Shown one piece after another: positions 1 through 8,319 of a DNA stretch of 19,167 nt. The first letter of the stretch is position 1. Every line of letters begins with the position of its first letter. Source of the stretch: Stereum hirsutum FP-91666 SS1 (lineage: Eukaryota > Basidiomycota > Agaricomycetes > Russulales > Stereaceae); contig NW_006763140.1 of NCBI RefSeq assembly GCF_000264905.1, positions 1,722,593-1,741,759 of the forward strand, written 5' to 3'. Made by a program: the position numbers and the translations under genes. The notes beneath the pieces were generated by a model, which did not search any database, had not been told where the DNA came from, and saw nothing but the letters and a program-made list of their open reading frames with translations.

Positions 1-38
1 ATAATCAAGTCTATCATAGTCATATCTGGTGCCCATAA

Positions 39-508
39 CATTGATGTCACCAGTTCCATAAATCATCAAATACGCTAAACTGGACCCCTTTTCCAACATT
101 AAGCTGTGCACACATTAAATCAAATCAATCTGCCAAACTAAAATCATCATAATTTGTAGAATATGCATATCTATCTGACAAGTATATGGTCTCTACCTTG
201 TGAGTATCCAATAGTCTTCCTACATAGCGGGTCCCTTCATGACTAATTGAAACTCCGTACTCATGTGTGCGGAGTTTGAATTTATTCCAGAAGAATACTG
301 AAACACTTGGTCATTTGATTTACTGGATGTTCTAGGCCGGAGAAGTCTGAGCTGAAGAGGTCCATGGACTGGTCTATGGGACTGAAATATAGGGTTAGGG
401 GTCTGCACGAACCTTGCGTTGCCCGTGTCGCCGCCAAACCTAACAAAGAAAAGAAGCAAAAGAAAGAGGTAGTATAAACGATGTACCTTCGTTCCTCAGG
501 CATCGTAA
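39..508. repeat. Left arm of a long perfect inverted repeat
   Basis: Position p in this arm is the reverse complement of position 19206-p in the right arm. I compared most of the stretch by eye and found no mismatch. The inner limit is clear: bases 509-510 no longer pair with 18696-18697. The outer limit is not visible, because the partner of base 38 would fall beyond the window. The arm holds a minus-strand open frame (310 to 125) equal to the one in the right arm. It also has a splice-like pyrimidine tract and the motif AGGGTTAGGGG. The arm abuts, base for base, the point where the neighbouring retroelement ORF loses its 3' part. Confidence 0.92.
125..310 (-). other. Open frame in the left inverted-repeat arm, unidentified
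   Basis: This is the mirror copy of the 61-codon frame at 18896-19081. It has no start codon and looks like an internal exon rather than a complete gene. Its composition is protein-like, with motifs such as THEYGVSISHEG and DTHKVETIYLSDRY. A further protein-like frame continues outward toward base 1, so the gene fragment probably extends past the window edge. I do not recognise the family. Other frames of the same arm are also open over 70-100 codons, so the reading frame is not certain. Confidence 0.3.
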
Positions 509-741
509 AGAGCGTAAGGAGTGGTCCACTTGAAAATGCGATCCTGCGCAGGGACAAAGGGTCGATAGATGGAAGGGATGTAGTCATTGCCAGCCGCGGG
601 TCTCCGTGCCCGCACCGTTCGCCCGTCTGTCATGCGCAGAGACGAAACCAGAACACTACCGGCATAAGTAGCACGAGGTATCGCCATAACAGAGGACGCG
701 TTCGCATCGGCGAACGCTGGTGTAGAAGTTGTATTAACCAT
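509..741 (-). pseudogene. Truncated third ORF of an Ngaro-like retroelement (tyrosine recombinase N-terminus?)
   Basis: The ATG at 741-739 overlaps the stop of the upstream RT/RNase H frame (ATGGTTAA), a typical arrangement for successive retroelement ORFs. About 77 residues are open before the frame runs into the inverted-repeat arm at 508 and stops four codons inside it (TGA at 498-496). The tail motif RPFVPAQDRIFKWTTPY resembles, from memory, the leader of tyrosine recombinases in Agaricomycete YR retroelements. The catalytic R...HxxR...Y region lies beyond the break and is absent, so recombinase identity rests on gene order and that short resemblance. Nothing functional can be made from this stub. 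Confidence 0.5.
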
Positions 742-1942
742 TGACAAGGAATGATGTGATAGGGCCCGGCAGCGGGACAGATAAGTGGAGGGGAACAAAC
801 GATGGAACCTTCTCTCCGCGCGAGATCGGGTCGGCCAAGTTGTCCTCAGAGGCGACGTACACAAATTCAAAATCGAGGTTCCGAGCCATTGCAATGACGT
901 TTGAACGGCGAATGCACTGGTTGACCATCCAGTTGCGACTCCGTCGCTTCCGAAAGGCACCAATGACACCCATGTTGTCACTCCGGATCAACACGCGACA
1001 ATCCTCCACACCCAAACGGTCAAGAAGCACGATGGCTAACTCTACCGCAATCGCCTCTCCCCACCCTATGTCACATCCGGGTGCGTGGTTCCATCCGGGC
1101 AACCACCGCCACGCAGCATACTCCCGACCATCCCACACCAATCCAATACCCCAATCCGTCGACGCGTCCACCCAGATGCCGACATCCTTCGTTGGACCGA
1201 GCGGCTTCAGATCGCGCACCTGCGGACCAGCCAACAATAACTCCTTCCACCAGTTGAGGTCTGACCACATGGAGGGTGGCGCAAACCGTGGACGAACGTT
1301 CGTGGGCGGCGAGGTGCCAAAGGAAGCAACGAAGGAGGAAAGGGAAGTGAGGTGTGCGGCGCCCTGAGGATAGACGAAGGTGATGTGAGAAAGGGAGCCG
1401 TGAAGCTTCATAATGTCCTTCAAAGAGCATGGGCGACGGTAGTTGTTAGCGATGAAGTCGACAACTCTCCGCAGCATGCGATGGAGTTTCTCGTCGGTTA
1501 GCTGTACTGTCCTCTGTGCCAGGTCCCAGAGAAAACCGACATAGATAAATAAGATGTCGAAATCTTGCCCTTTCAGGAGGTGCCACGGCACACCGAGACA
1601 CGCGATGATTGCCTTCGCCAACTCCCGATCATACAGATACGTGTGACCGTCGCCCTGCCCTAACACCTTCGGAACCGGCGAACGGAACAACACCACATCG
1701 TCGACCCATTTCGCTGACGGGGCAACGCCCATCGCAGACCATATCGCCATCACTGCGTCCGCGACTTCTCCTTGCAGACCGGCTGCCGAAGACAGACCAA
1801 ACGGCAGCGCGTGATCCAGCCAGTATGTCCCGCGGTGAGCCATAACGATGAATTTCTTGTCGTCAGGATGAACACCAATACCGCGATACGCCTTCTCGAT
1901 ATCAAGGGTCGCTGCCTGTGTTCCTAAAGGGGCAACCGCCAC

Positions 1943-2311
1943 CTAGACCCACGCAAGGTAGTCAGCACACGACCGTTGCATCACATCGTAGACCAAGAAC
2001 GTGTGACCTGTCCTGACGTCGTGTCCTTAGCTCTCCGTGACATCCGAGAGACATCTCTCCGCCATGAATGAGGCTCAAACCACGAATGGCGACAGGATTC
2101 AAACCCCGGAGGGCGACAGGATTCAAACCCCAGAGGGCGACAGGATTCAAACCCCAACGGGCGACAGGATTCAAACCCCGAAGGGCGACAGGATTCAAAC
2201 CCAAAAGGGCGACAGGACAGGCCACACACAGGTGCCAAAATCAAACCCAAAGGGGCGACAGGAAGGCTCAGCGAGCAAGGTTTCTGATTGCAACTAGATA
2301 TGACAACTCAC
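1943..2311 (-). other. Intron-like 369-bp insert within the RT gene
   Basis: On the minus strand the segment begins GTGAGT at 2311 and ends GGTCTAG at 1943. A CTGAC branch-site match lies about 20 bases upstream of the AG. Flanking codons join in phase 0 (GAT ATT, then GTG GCG), restoring the expected D-I-V-A-x-A-P-L run of this RT family. The insert has in-frame stops, so it would have to be spliced or it kills the gene. It contains a 24-bp tandem array. An alternative reading is a plain insertion with a 3-bp GTG duplication. Confidence 0.65.
2088..2232. repeat. 24-bp minisatellite inside the RT insert
   Basis: Five to six tandem units start at 2088, 2112, 2136, 2160, 2184 and 2208. The core is GGCGACAGGATTCAAACCCC followed by four variable bases. 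The last unit decays, and a further partial unit (GGGGCGACAGG) appears near 2252. Read on the minus strand, each unit contains GGTTTGAATCC, one base away from a tRNA B-box consensus. The 8-codon periodicity makes repetitive ORFs on both strands, which I regard as shadows. Confidence 0.93.
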
Positions 2312-2873
2312 AATATCAGCAACAACTGGTGCGGAACCCCACTGAGTCGGGAAATCATCCGAGTTGATGAGATCGTTGACTGAATAACCCTGCTCCCCTG
2401 CGTACGACATATTCCTCACCACCCTCTTCTTCACCTTCCCCTTCTCGTCCGTCTGCGTCACCACGTGGACTGGACACGCTGCAAAGTGACCACCACACAA
2501 CTCCCTCATCTCCGACTCCGTGAAGGGGCCATCCATCCTGCCCGCCGCAATCTCTTCCGACAAATACGCGTCAATCTCCCCGTCCTCGTCCGATGCACGA
2601 TAGGGTGGGATGATGGAATCCGCGAGATACGAGTTTGGTACGCCAATGCGAAACCCGTTTTTGATGCTCTCGACCAAGGTCGGGAATTGTTTTGTGAGAC
2701 CAAAGGAAGAAAGGAAAGCCTCGAAGGCATAGTGGTTGTAAGGAGTGATGATACGAGCCAGAAGTGAAAACCGAGATGGATAGGAAATTAATGGAGGAAG
2801 TGGAAAGAGAGATTGATTAAAAGGAATATGTAACATGGGAAAGGGAACTGAAGGAGAAGAAGAAAAGGATGTA

Positions 2874-4328
2874 TTAGACTGGGCAGTTTCCACTGGCACC
2901 ATGGTGATCTTCTCCTCCGCACACGGAGCAGACGTCCTTGATCCGCTCGGCATGCCCTCCCCTGCATCGTCCCCCGAAATTGAACTGGAAACAAAACTCC
3001 GACCTGCCATCGACGGCGACGAGAGTGCGAAGGGCGGTGTCGTAACGCGAGATGACCGGACGGCCACGAAAGGTGGTGGTGTGGGTGCACTGACTGGCGA
3101 CCTCGTTCGGACGACCGCATCGTAAGCAAACTCTGCGCGTCGTGATCGCAGGTTTGCTGTCTGGAAAGGAACGAGCTGGTGACGACGAAGGATAAGGTTG
3201 GTTACGGACAGGAGATGCGCGATCCGTGCGATCCGTGCGAATAGGTCCGCCAGACCGGGACAACTCAGCCCTAAGCTCCTGAATCTCCTCCCTATTCGCT
3301 TTCGTGGCAACCTCCTGCCGCATGCCATGCAAACGAGTCCACCAAACCTCCGTGACATAAGTGAAGGGGGTTTTAAATTATGTCGCCCGCTCGGAGATGT
3401 CGAAGGCGCGTACCGCCGGGAACTCATCCTGGAAGTACGGAAGGTTGCAGAGAACTTCGAAATGCTTAACCCAACGCTGATAAACGTCTACCTCCGCCAC
3501 GCTCTTCATCCATCGTAACATGTTTCTCCAACATTCCTTCCAACCCTCCGACCCCAAATCCTCCTCCTTACCGAACGCACCCACATCAATGAGCGTGGCG
3601 GACCCCTTCGCGGTCCTATACTTCAAGCGACGTCCGGCGGGATTGGTGTGAAGCTCGTGGAGAGCACGGTTCGAAAAGAGGGTGAGCGGAGGGCGAACCT
3701 CATATTCCACGAGAGTAGATATCTCGGGATGAATCACGACGTCTTGCTCGTAGGTTGCCACCTGAGTCTCGGATTCCGACCGAAACAGAGTCTTGGGTCC
3801 AGTGATAGGAGCAGCGGACTGGGATGTACTGGAGCCGATACCATTGGCACCACCAGCCGCCGCGTTACCCTGAGCGACAATCTGTTCGGCAAGATTTTTG
3901 GCCAAAACGTCAACTAGAACCCGATCTTGAGGGCGCAGAGTCGCCAACGCTGGTAAGAGAGAGGCGGTAACGGAAGAAGGTGAAGAATTGGCGCGAGGAC
4001 GGCCGCTTGGGATCGGCGAGGTGTTGTTGGAGCCAACGCCGCTGGCCGTGGGTGCTGCGGAAGTCGATGAACCAGTAGGCGCACCATTTTGGGAGGCTCT
4101 GAGAGGTGTCGCGGTCGTCGACGAGACAGGAGACGTGCCGTGTTGAGAGCCGCTGAGAGGGGACGTGCCGAGAGAACCGCCAGCAGGCAGCTGGCCGGCC
4201 GGACTTCCATTTTGGGACAAAGAAGCACCGGCAGTAGGCGCCCCAGCGCTATTGGTCAACGCGCTCTGAGGAGAAGGACCCCCGATGGAGTGTGAAGAGC
4301 CGTTGGTGTCGCCAGTAGTATCGGTCAT
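2874..4328 (-). pseudogene. gag-like ORF of the Ngaro/DIRS-type retroelement, one internal stop
   Basis: This is the first ORF of the minus-strand retroelement and would form the particle or RNA-binding protein. It opens at ATG 4328 with about 130 residues rich in Ser, Gly, Thr, Ala and Pro, probably disordered. A structured part follows (VEYEVRPPLTLFSNRALHEL, then W-rich NMLRWMKSV). A TAA at 3380-3378 interrupts the frame, but the same frame continues open to the TAA at 2876-2874. The tail carries cysteine/histidine clusters: CLRCG, then CFQFNFGGRCRGGH, then CSVCGGEDHHGASGNC, typical of nucleic-acid-binding gag tails. The 3' end overlaps the pol start by 29 bp, so pol expression would need reinitiation or frameshifting. 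A single stop suggests recent inactivation. Confidence 0.75.
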
Positions 4329-4443
4329 AATAATGATTGTAGTGTAGACTAGAAGGCTATAGAGTAGATAGAAAGAGAGAGTCGAAAAAGAGGCTCAGAG
4401 GCCGTGTGGTCTCTGAAGATCCTGGTGAGCACCATGTCTGTAG

Positions 4444-4926
4444 ATTATTGTTGATGGTTTGAGTAATCATGTCCTTCATGCGGAAACATTTAATTGGACC
4501 CATGTGCAAGCTAGACCCAATGTATACGCACAGTATGGACGCGACATTACCCTCATCATTGCACCCGGCGCAGTTCACTTTGAAGCCTTCATGGAGGAGC
4601 ATCTAGAATGCATGATTGAACAGGTTATAAAGGTGTGAACCGAGGCAAATCATTTGAGTCTTGCGCATACAGAAACATGATACCTCTGGTCTCTTAAGGT
4701 GCGTCTGGAGGACGACCAGGGGATTTGTACATGACTTACTCATACATGCGACCAGATTGGACCTCAGAAGACATAAATATCCTATTTGGGCATGCAGAGG
4801 CCAGTTCACCATTGCCTGAACTTGAACGAAGCATGACTTGTTGTTGACCCAATTAACTCACCTAACAGCATGGTGCTCGATGCAGAGATCCTGAAGGAGT
4901 CTTTAAAGCCATTCATCCCAGACTAG
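4444..4926 (+). pseudogene. Remnant of an unidentified intron-containing gene
   Basis: Protein-like runs lie in shifting plus-strand frames. Frame A (4444-4638) contains AQYGRDITLIIAPGAVHFEA and EEHLECMIEQVI, ending at a possible donor (AAG then GTGTGA). Frame B (4632-4847) contains GRPGDLYMTYSYMRPDWTSE and DINILFGHAEA with one internal stop. A last short exon after CTAACAG reads MVLDAEILKESLKPFIPD and stops at 4926. Splice-like signals at the changes suggest a decayed multi-exon gene rather than chance. I do not recognise the family. It lies between the 5' end of the Ngaro-like gag and the start of the Copia protease. Confidence 0.35.
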
Positions 4927-5082
4927 ACACGTGCCATGGATCACCAAACAAGGGAGGGTGGACTGAATTGAATTGGGTCCACCGGGATCATCTAGTACTG
5001 CACCCATTACATGTTCCCCATTCACGCTGATTGAGACGCCTTGCGTCATAGTTTCTGTTGTCCGCTGGAGAAAAAGAACTGT

Positions 5083-6242
5083 CATGGAACACAGACACAG
5101 GCACCTCTTCACACATGACCCCTCATCGTCATTGGTTCTGCTCGTACTCTCCCCACGTCGTCCCCGTTCGTTTGGCCGACGATTCAGTCATCTATTCTCA
5201 GGGGATGGGGTCTATCGAGTTCGTTCCTATTGTCAGTGGTAGAGAGTTGCGTCCTGTAATGTTCCATGACGTCCTGCACGTTCCCAAGCTCGCCTTGAAT
5301 CTATTATCGTTGTTCCATCTCTCTGTGAGCAAGGGCTATGAGCTTCACATCGTCGGGCGTGACGTCGCTTTCAAGCGAGCTGGAGAGCTGCTTTTTTACC
5401 GCCTCCATCGTCGACGGCAACATCGGCTATCTCAATGGGCGTACTTCCTCGTTTGGAGTTCATCATGCTCGTTTATTTTCTACTTTGCTACTCGATCTCT
5501 CTGTCTGGTACCGCCGTTTCTCTCATACCAACTACAACGCTGTGAAACGCATGCATACCCTCAAGCTCGTTGACGGTCTTACCATTTCTTCCTCCTCTAC
5601 GCCCGATCCTATCTGCGAGCCTTGTCTTTCAGGGAAGCAACGTCGTCATAACGTTCCCAAGACCGCTACTCGTCCCTCTCACTCTCTCGATCTCATCCAT
5701 AGCGATCTCAACGGGTATCGTTACTGGGTCACGTTTATCGACAATGCTGGACGTTTCAAGGCGGTTCAGTTCTTGAGGAAGAAGAGTGAGGCTTTTGGGG
5801 CTTTTAGGGTGTTCAAGGCGTATGCAGAGAAGGCGCTAGGGAGGAAGATTAAGATGTTGAGGGACCATAAGGGAGGAGAGTATATTGGGAAGGAGTGGGA
5901 TGCGTATTGTGCAGAGGGAAGGGATTCTTCGCCAGCATACCGAGCTGAACGAACCCCATCAAAACGGCTTAGCGGAGAAGGCGAATCTCGACATGGCTCT
6001 TGCTACTACAGCGATGCTTATCCAAGCTAAGCTCCCTCCGTCGTTCTGGGATCTCGCCGTCTCCTCCTATATCCATGTCTCCAATCGCACGCCTACCTCT
6101 GCTCTCAATGGCGGCATTCCCTACGTCGCTTGGAGAAAGAAGAAACCCGATGTCTCCTATTTCCGCGTCTTCGGTTGCCTTGCCTATGTGCCCGTTAGGA
6201 AGGAGAAGCGGAAGCCGTTCACTTCGCATACGTACAGAAAGT
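5083..6242 (+). pseudogene. Ty1/Copia polyprotein, protease and integrase part (plus-strand element)
   Basis: This is the N-terminal half of a Copia pol. The protease begins WNTDTGTSSHMTPH with the catalytic DTG near 5085-5100. The pre-integrase region follows, with a zinc-binding run (WYRRFSHTNY, then CEPCLSGKQRRH), then the integrase core. The first Asp is in HSDL. The second catalytic position reads RDHKGGEY, where the family has RDDKGGEY, so the acidic residue is His here. The Glu lies in NGLAEKA. A frameshift falls at a run of six T near 5391-5396, a deletion lies after HSDL, and another frameshift lies near 5910. The coding sequence breaks at 6242 within the motif preceding FVGY and is picked up about 3 kb later at 9273. 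Clearly inactive. Confidence 0.88.
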
Positions 6243-6433
6243 GAACAGCTCACCCAAAATTCACAAACTAACCTGTCTGATAGCATTTAGGAGTAGTTTC
6301 AAGGACTGTGTTCAGTGAGGTATAATCTCATGAACTCTCAAAAGCATCCAGATGAATCCCACCGCGTTATTCACCCATATCCTTTAAGTAACACTTAGGT
6401 TAGGTTAGGTTAGGTTAGTTCAATTCATTAGTG
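6243..6433. other. Left edge of the 3-kb insert in the Copia integrase, with a (TTAGG)4 tract
   Basis: No coding sequence is recognisable. Bases 6395-6418 are four exact TTAGG units plus TTAG. The pentamer differs from the fungal hexamer TTAGGG. The segment sits between the broken integrase frame and a minus-strand LTR remnant, so it may be the distal part of that LTR or filler from repair. Confidence 0.5.
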
Positions 6434-6487
6434 AGGTCACGACTCTGCAGTAAGTGGCCATATGAGCCCCGCAAATTTGGTTAAAAT
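6434..6487 (-). repeat. Minus-strand Copia LTR fragment next to a polypurine tract
   Basis: The minus strand after the polypurine tract GGGAGGGAGG (6488-6497) reads GATTTTAACC and then CACTTACTGCAGAG. This aligns, with gaps, to the interior of the LTR at 12650 (TTAACAAATT, CACTTACTGCAGAG). The first 40 or so bases of the LTR are missing. It marks the 3' end of the minus-strand Copia remnant. Confidence 0.6.
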
Positions 6488-6517
6488 CCTCCCTCCCGAC
6501 AAGGCAGGCCTCACCCC

Positions 6518-6711
6518 CTAAGCTTCATCATGCACTTTAACCCCAGTGAGCGGTTTAATCAAAAGATCAGCAGGGATCTCATCCATCGCTATATGCTCCA
6601 CCCGGATCGTCACCTCATCTCTCAACGGATAGAAGCGCAAATTCAGATGTTTCATCCGCACATGATGCTCCAGATACTTCATCACTTGAAGCACAGACAT
6701 TTGTTCAGCTC
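6518..6711 (-). pseudogene. Copia RNase H C-terminal piece (minus strand)
   Basis: The minus-strand frame reads SVLQVMKYLEHH, MKHLNLRFYPLRDE and DEIPADLLIKPLTGVKVH, the standard end of a Copia RNase H. It matches the plus-strand copy at 11531-11690 at most positions, and it retains the ADLL-KPLTGVK segment that the plus copy has lost. The upstream part of the same domain resumes at 7259, beyond an unrelated 0.55-kb insert. The frame ends just before the polypurine tract. Confidence 0.85.
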
Positions 6712-7258
6712 CAAAACTAAATAAAGTACCTGAACGGAACAGAGGGAGAAAGTCGACTACGATTTCCTTAACGGCTGGAACAGAACAGCTGTGCATGCTG
6801 ATGCATACCTCATAACAGCGACGTCGAGTGAGAAGCCTTAAGGAATGCCAAAAACGGAGGGAGGGGCAGAGGGAGGAAGAGTGCGATATGGAGGGAGGGA
6901 GGAAGGCAGGGGGGGGATGGCGGCGCGGCGGTCTTTATGTAGAGCGGTGCGGAGGTTGCGCACGGATCACGTCGTCGCTTACTGACGTCGTGCCTGGAGG
7001 AGAACGAGAGAGAGCGTCAAATGGCAAGTGAGTATGTGGAGAAGAGGGAGTGAAGTCAAAAGTAAGTCAAGAGGCATGCAAGAGGAGAGCTATTTTTGGG
7101 CCCGCTCAGCATCGTGAGTGTTGTTTCCGAACTCACCTGTTTTTGGAGCTTACTCGTCGGATAAAGGCATTCAATCTCGTTCGGAACATCCTGGCGCAAA
7201 TCTTGTGTATATTTTGATTCTCCATGACATCCCCGCGGAGGAAAATTCCCTCTGAAGT
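6712..7258. other. Unidentified insert splitting the minus-strand RNase H
   Basis: About 547 bp separate two halves of one RNase H domain and share no visible similarity with the Copia element. The plus strand is purine-rich, with repeated GGAGGGAGG runs at 6858-6918. The minus strand has a TATA-like CTACATAAAG near 6940 followed by a C-run. I see no clear terminal inverted repeats, target duplication or long ORF. It could be an LTR or promoter fragment from another element, or repair filler. Confidence 0.55.
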
Positions 7259-7437
7259 GAGGTGGAAGGAGAGTCGAGTGAATAACCAAAGGAAGTGAGC
7301 AAATTACGAAGGAAGAGGAATCCTTCTCTTGACCAGCAGTGGTTGCAGCGACGTATCCGGCTTGTGTGGTAGAGAGAGCAACCATGGATTGAAGGCGAGA
7401 TTGGCAGGAAATCGCGCCAGTGCCCATCTTAACGAGA
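7259..7437 (-). pseudogene. Copia RNase H middle piece (minus strand)
   Basis: The minus-strand translation runs LVKMGTGAISCQSRLQS, VALSTTQAGYVAATTAGQE and then a frameshifted continuation. The plus-strand copy (11348-11510) has STVALSTTEAEYVAATTAGQ, so the catalytic Glu region reads QAG instead of EAE. It is bounded on one side by the MITE at 7440 and on the other by the 0.55-kb insert. Confidence 0.88.
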
Positions 7438-7439
7438 TA

Positions 7440-7749
7440 CAGTGATGCACCGGTCCTTTGGGCAGCAAAATGCAACGCCCTCCCTCTCGTGCGAGACAAC
7501 ATTCTCAAGGGTTTCCTTCTCATTCATATCATTCTAAATGAACATAAGAGTACATTTTGTTATTGACCCGGACGGCGCCAACAGCTGTCTCCACCTGCAG
7601 AGTGTAAAAGGGGGTGCCCAAAGGACCGGTGCTTGCCCAAAACGGAGAATGCCGAAAACAGCCCCTTCCCAATGGCTCGTCCTATTACTCCACACGCATG
7701 TAAAACTTCCCAAAGGAGTAGTGGTGCCCAAAGGACCGGTGGATCACTG
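7440..7749. mobile_element. 310-bp MITE with 25-bp terminal inverted repeats and TA target duplication
   Basis: The element interrupts the RNase H codon run that reads GGTTATCTCGT in the intact copy (11336-11346). It is flanked by TA on both sides (7438-7439 and 7750-7751), a duplication of the single TA in the uninterrupted sequence. Its ends are inverted repeats of 25 bp with one mismatch: 7440 onward reads CAGTGATGCACCGGTCCTTT, and the opposite end reads CAGTGATCCACCGGTCCTTT on the other strand. An extra partial copy of the terminal motif lies inside at 7612-7629. There is no transposase. The TA duplication and CAGTG ends fit a non-autonomous Tc1/mariner-type element. Confidence 0.93.
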
Positions 7750-7751
7750 TA

Positions 7752-7907
7752 ACCAGCAGCGGATCGTCCAGAGTCCGGATTCCCTGCATGATTAGCGTCG
7801 GTACAGGTGTGGAAGAGCTCAGTGGAGGAAGTGGAGGTGAAAGTGGGGGAATAAGTGGATGAGCCCTTGAGAAGAGATGCTTCATGGCTTTCCAATGCTG
7901 AAGGCCT
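7752..7907 (-). pseudogene. Copia RT/RNase H junction piece (minus strand)
   Basis: The minus-strand frames give LGLQHWKAMKHLF and, one frame over, TDANHAGNPDSGRSAAGY, matching the plus-strand copy at 11176-11340. Small indels shift the frame between the two runs. The piece joins the MITE at its 3' side and a scrambled stretch at its 5' side, where the next upstream codons appear in inverted orientation at 7938-7980. Confidence 0.8.
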
Positions 7908-7937
7908 AGTTGAAGACACACCAGAACCTGCAGCCGG

Positions 7938-7980
7938 CTCACAGTGTCAGAGTCCTTGCTCACTTCAGCCGGAATCTAGG
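7938..7980 (+). pseudogene. Flipped 43-bp patch of Copia RT sequence
   Basis: The plus strand reads CTCACAGTGTCAGAGTCCTT and continues through CTTCAGCCGGAATCTAGG. This aligns without gaps to the plus-strand element at 11131-11173 (CTCACAGCGTCGGAGTCCTT). The differences are all transitions, several at CpG. The neighbouring downstream homology (7752-7907) is on the minus strand, so this patch is inverted relative to its own copy, with about 30 bp of filler between. Confidence 0.75.
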
Positions 7981-8319
7981 TTCATATTTTTCAAATGGGC
8001 TTCTGTAATTTCTACTGAGACTCATGAAGGACTCCTCCCAAAGTGACTTGCCTTCTTGTACGACTCAAGGTGGCAAAAACCAACAGAAAGTGCTCCAAGC
8101 TCTTCAAGATGCCTCCTGCTCTAGGCCTGTCCCAACAACCTAAAAGGATTATGCTCTTCTTTGGGGTAGTATGCTCAGAGACCCCACCTCAAGTCTTCAA
8201 ATGAAATGAACTGAACTCTGGTCAATAACCCATGATCTGCAGGGTAAGACCCGATACTTGATACCAAGCAGTTTTTGTTGAGGAAAACACCCCGTCGTAT
8301 GTAGCAGAAATTGAGCTCA
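7981..8319. other. Uncoding spacer within the Copia debris
   Basis: No recognisable coding sequence or repeat structure. The minus strand carries TTGGTATCAAG at about 8265, reminiscent of the initiator-tRNA primer-binding site that follows a Copia 5' LTR. It lies on the wrong side of gag for this copy, and no LTR end is visible beside it, so I do not call it. Confidence 0.4.

Larger units (their letters stand above)
734..2902 (-). pseudogene. Reverse transcriptase/RNase H (pol) of an Ngaro/DIRS-type retroelement, interrupted by an intron-like insert
   Basis: This is the polymerase ORF of a minus-strand retroelement; it would copy element RNA to DNA. The ATG at 2902 overlaps the gag 3' end by 29 bp in another frame. 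Exon-like part 1 (2902-2312, 197 codons) holds the N-terminal RT motifs (VHVV, RNMSYAGE, NSDDFPT). Part 2 (1942-734, 402 codons) continues with LDIEKAYRG, LPFGLSSAAG and the catalytic WVDD box near residue 277. RNase H follows with acidic residues in VDAST (about 455), GEAIAVELA (about 495) and SDNMG (about 518), then ASEDNLADPISRG. The two parts lie in the same frame, separated by 369 bp with stops. Removing that segment at GT/AG gives one uninterrupted frame of about 599 residues. Otherwise this copy looks undamaged. The ALPFGLSSAAG form and gene order fit YR retroelements better than Gypsy or Copia. Confidence 0.82.

Noticed and set aside
741..1367. Long plus-strand ORF opposite the RT/RNase H gene
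   Set aside because: It is antisense to a frame with clear RT and RNase H motifs and shows no family features of its own.
2088..2232. CRISPR-like array
   Set aside because: Units are head-to-tail with only four variable bases between cores and no spacers, in a eukaryotic context.
2037..2367. Repetitive ORFs on both strands over the 24-bp array
   Set aside because: All are by-products of a tandem repeat whose period is a multiple of three.
7534..7795. ORFs within the 310-bp MITE
   Set aside because: They start and end in the element's terminal repeats and have no transposase motif.
8255..8285. Primer-binding-site-like TTGGTATCAAG on the minus strand
   Set aside because: It lies downstream of gag in that orientation with no LTR end beside it, and the match to a tRNA 3' end is too short to call.
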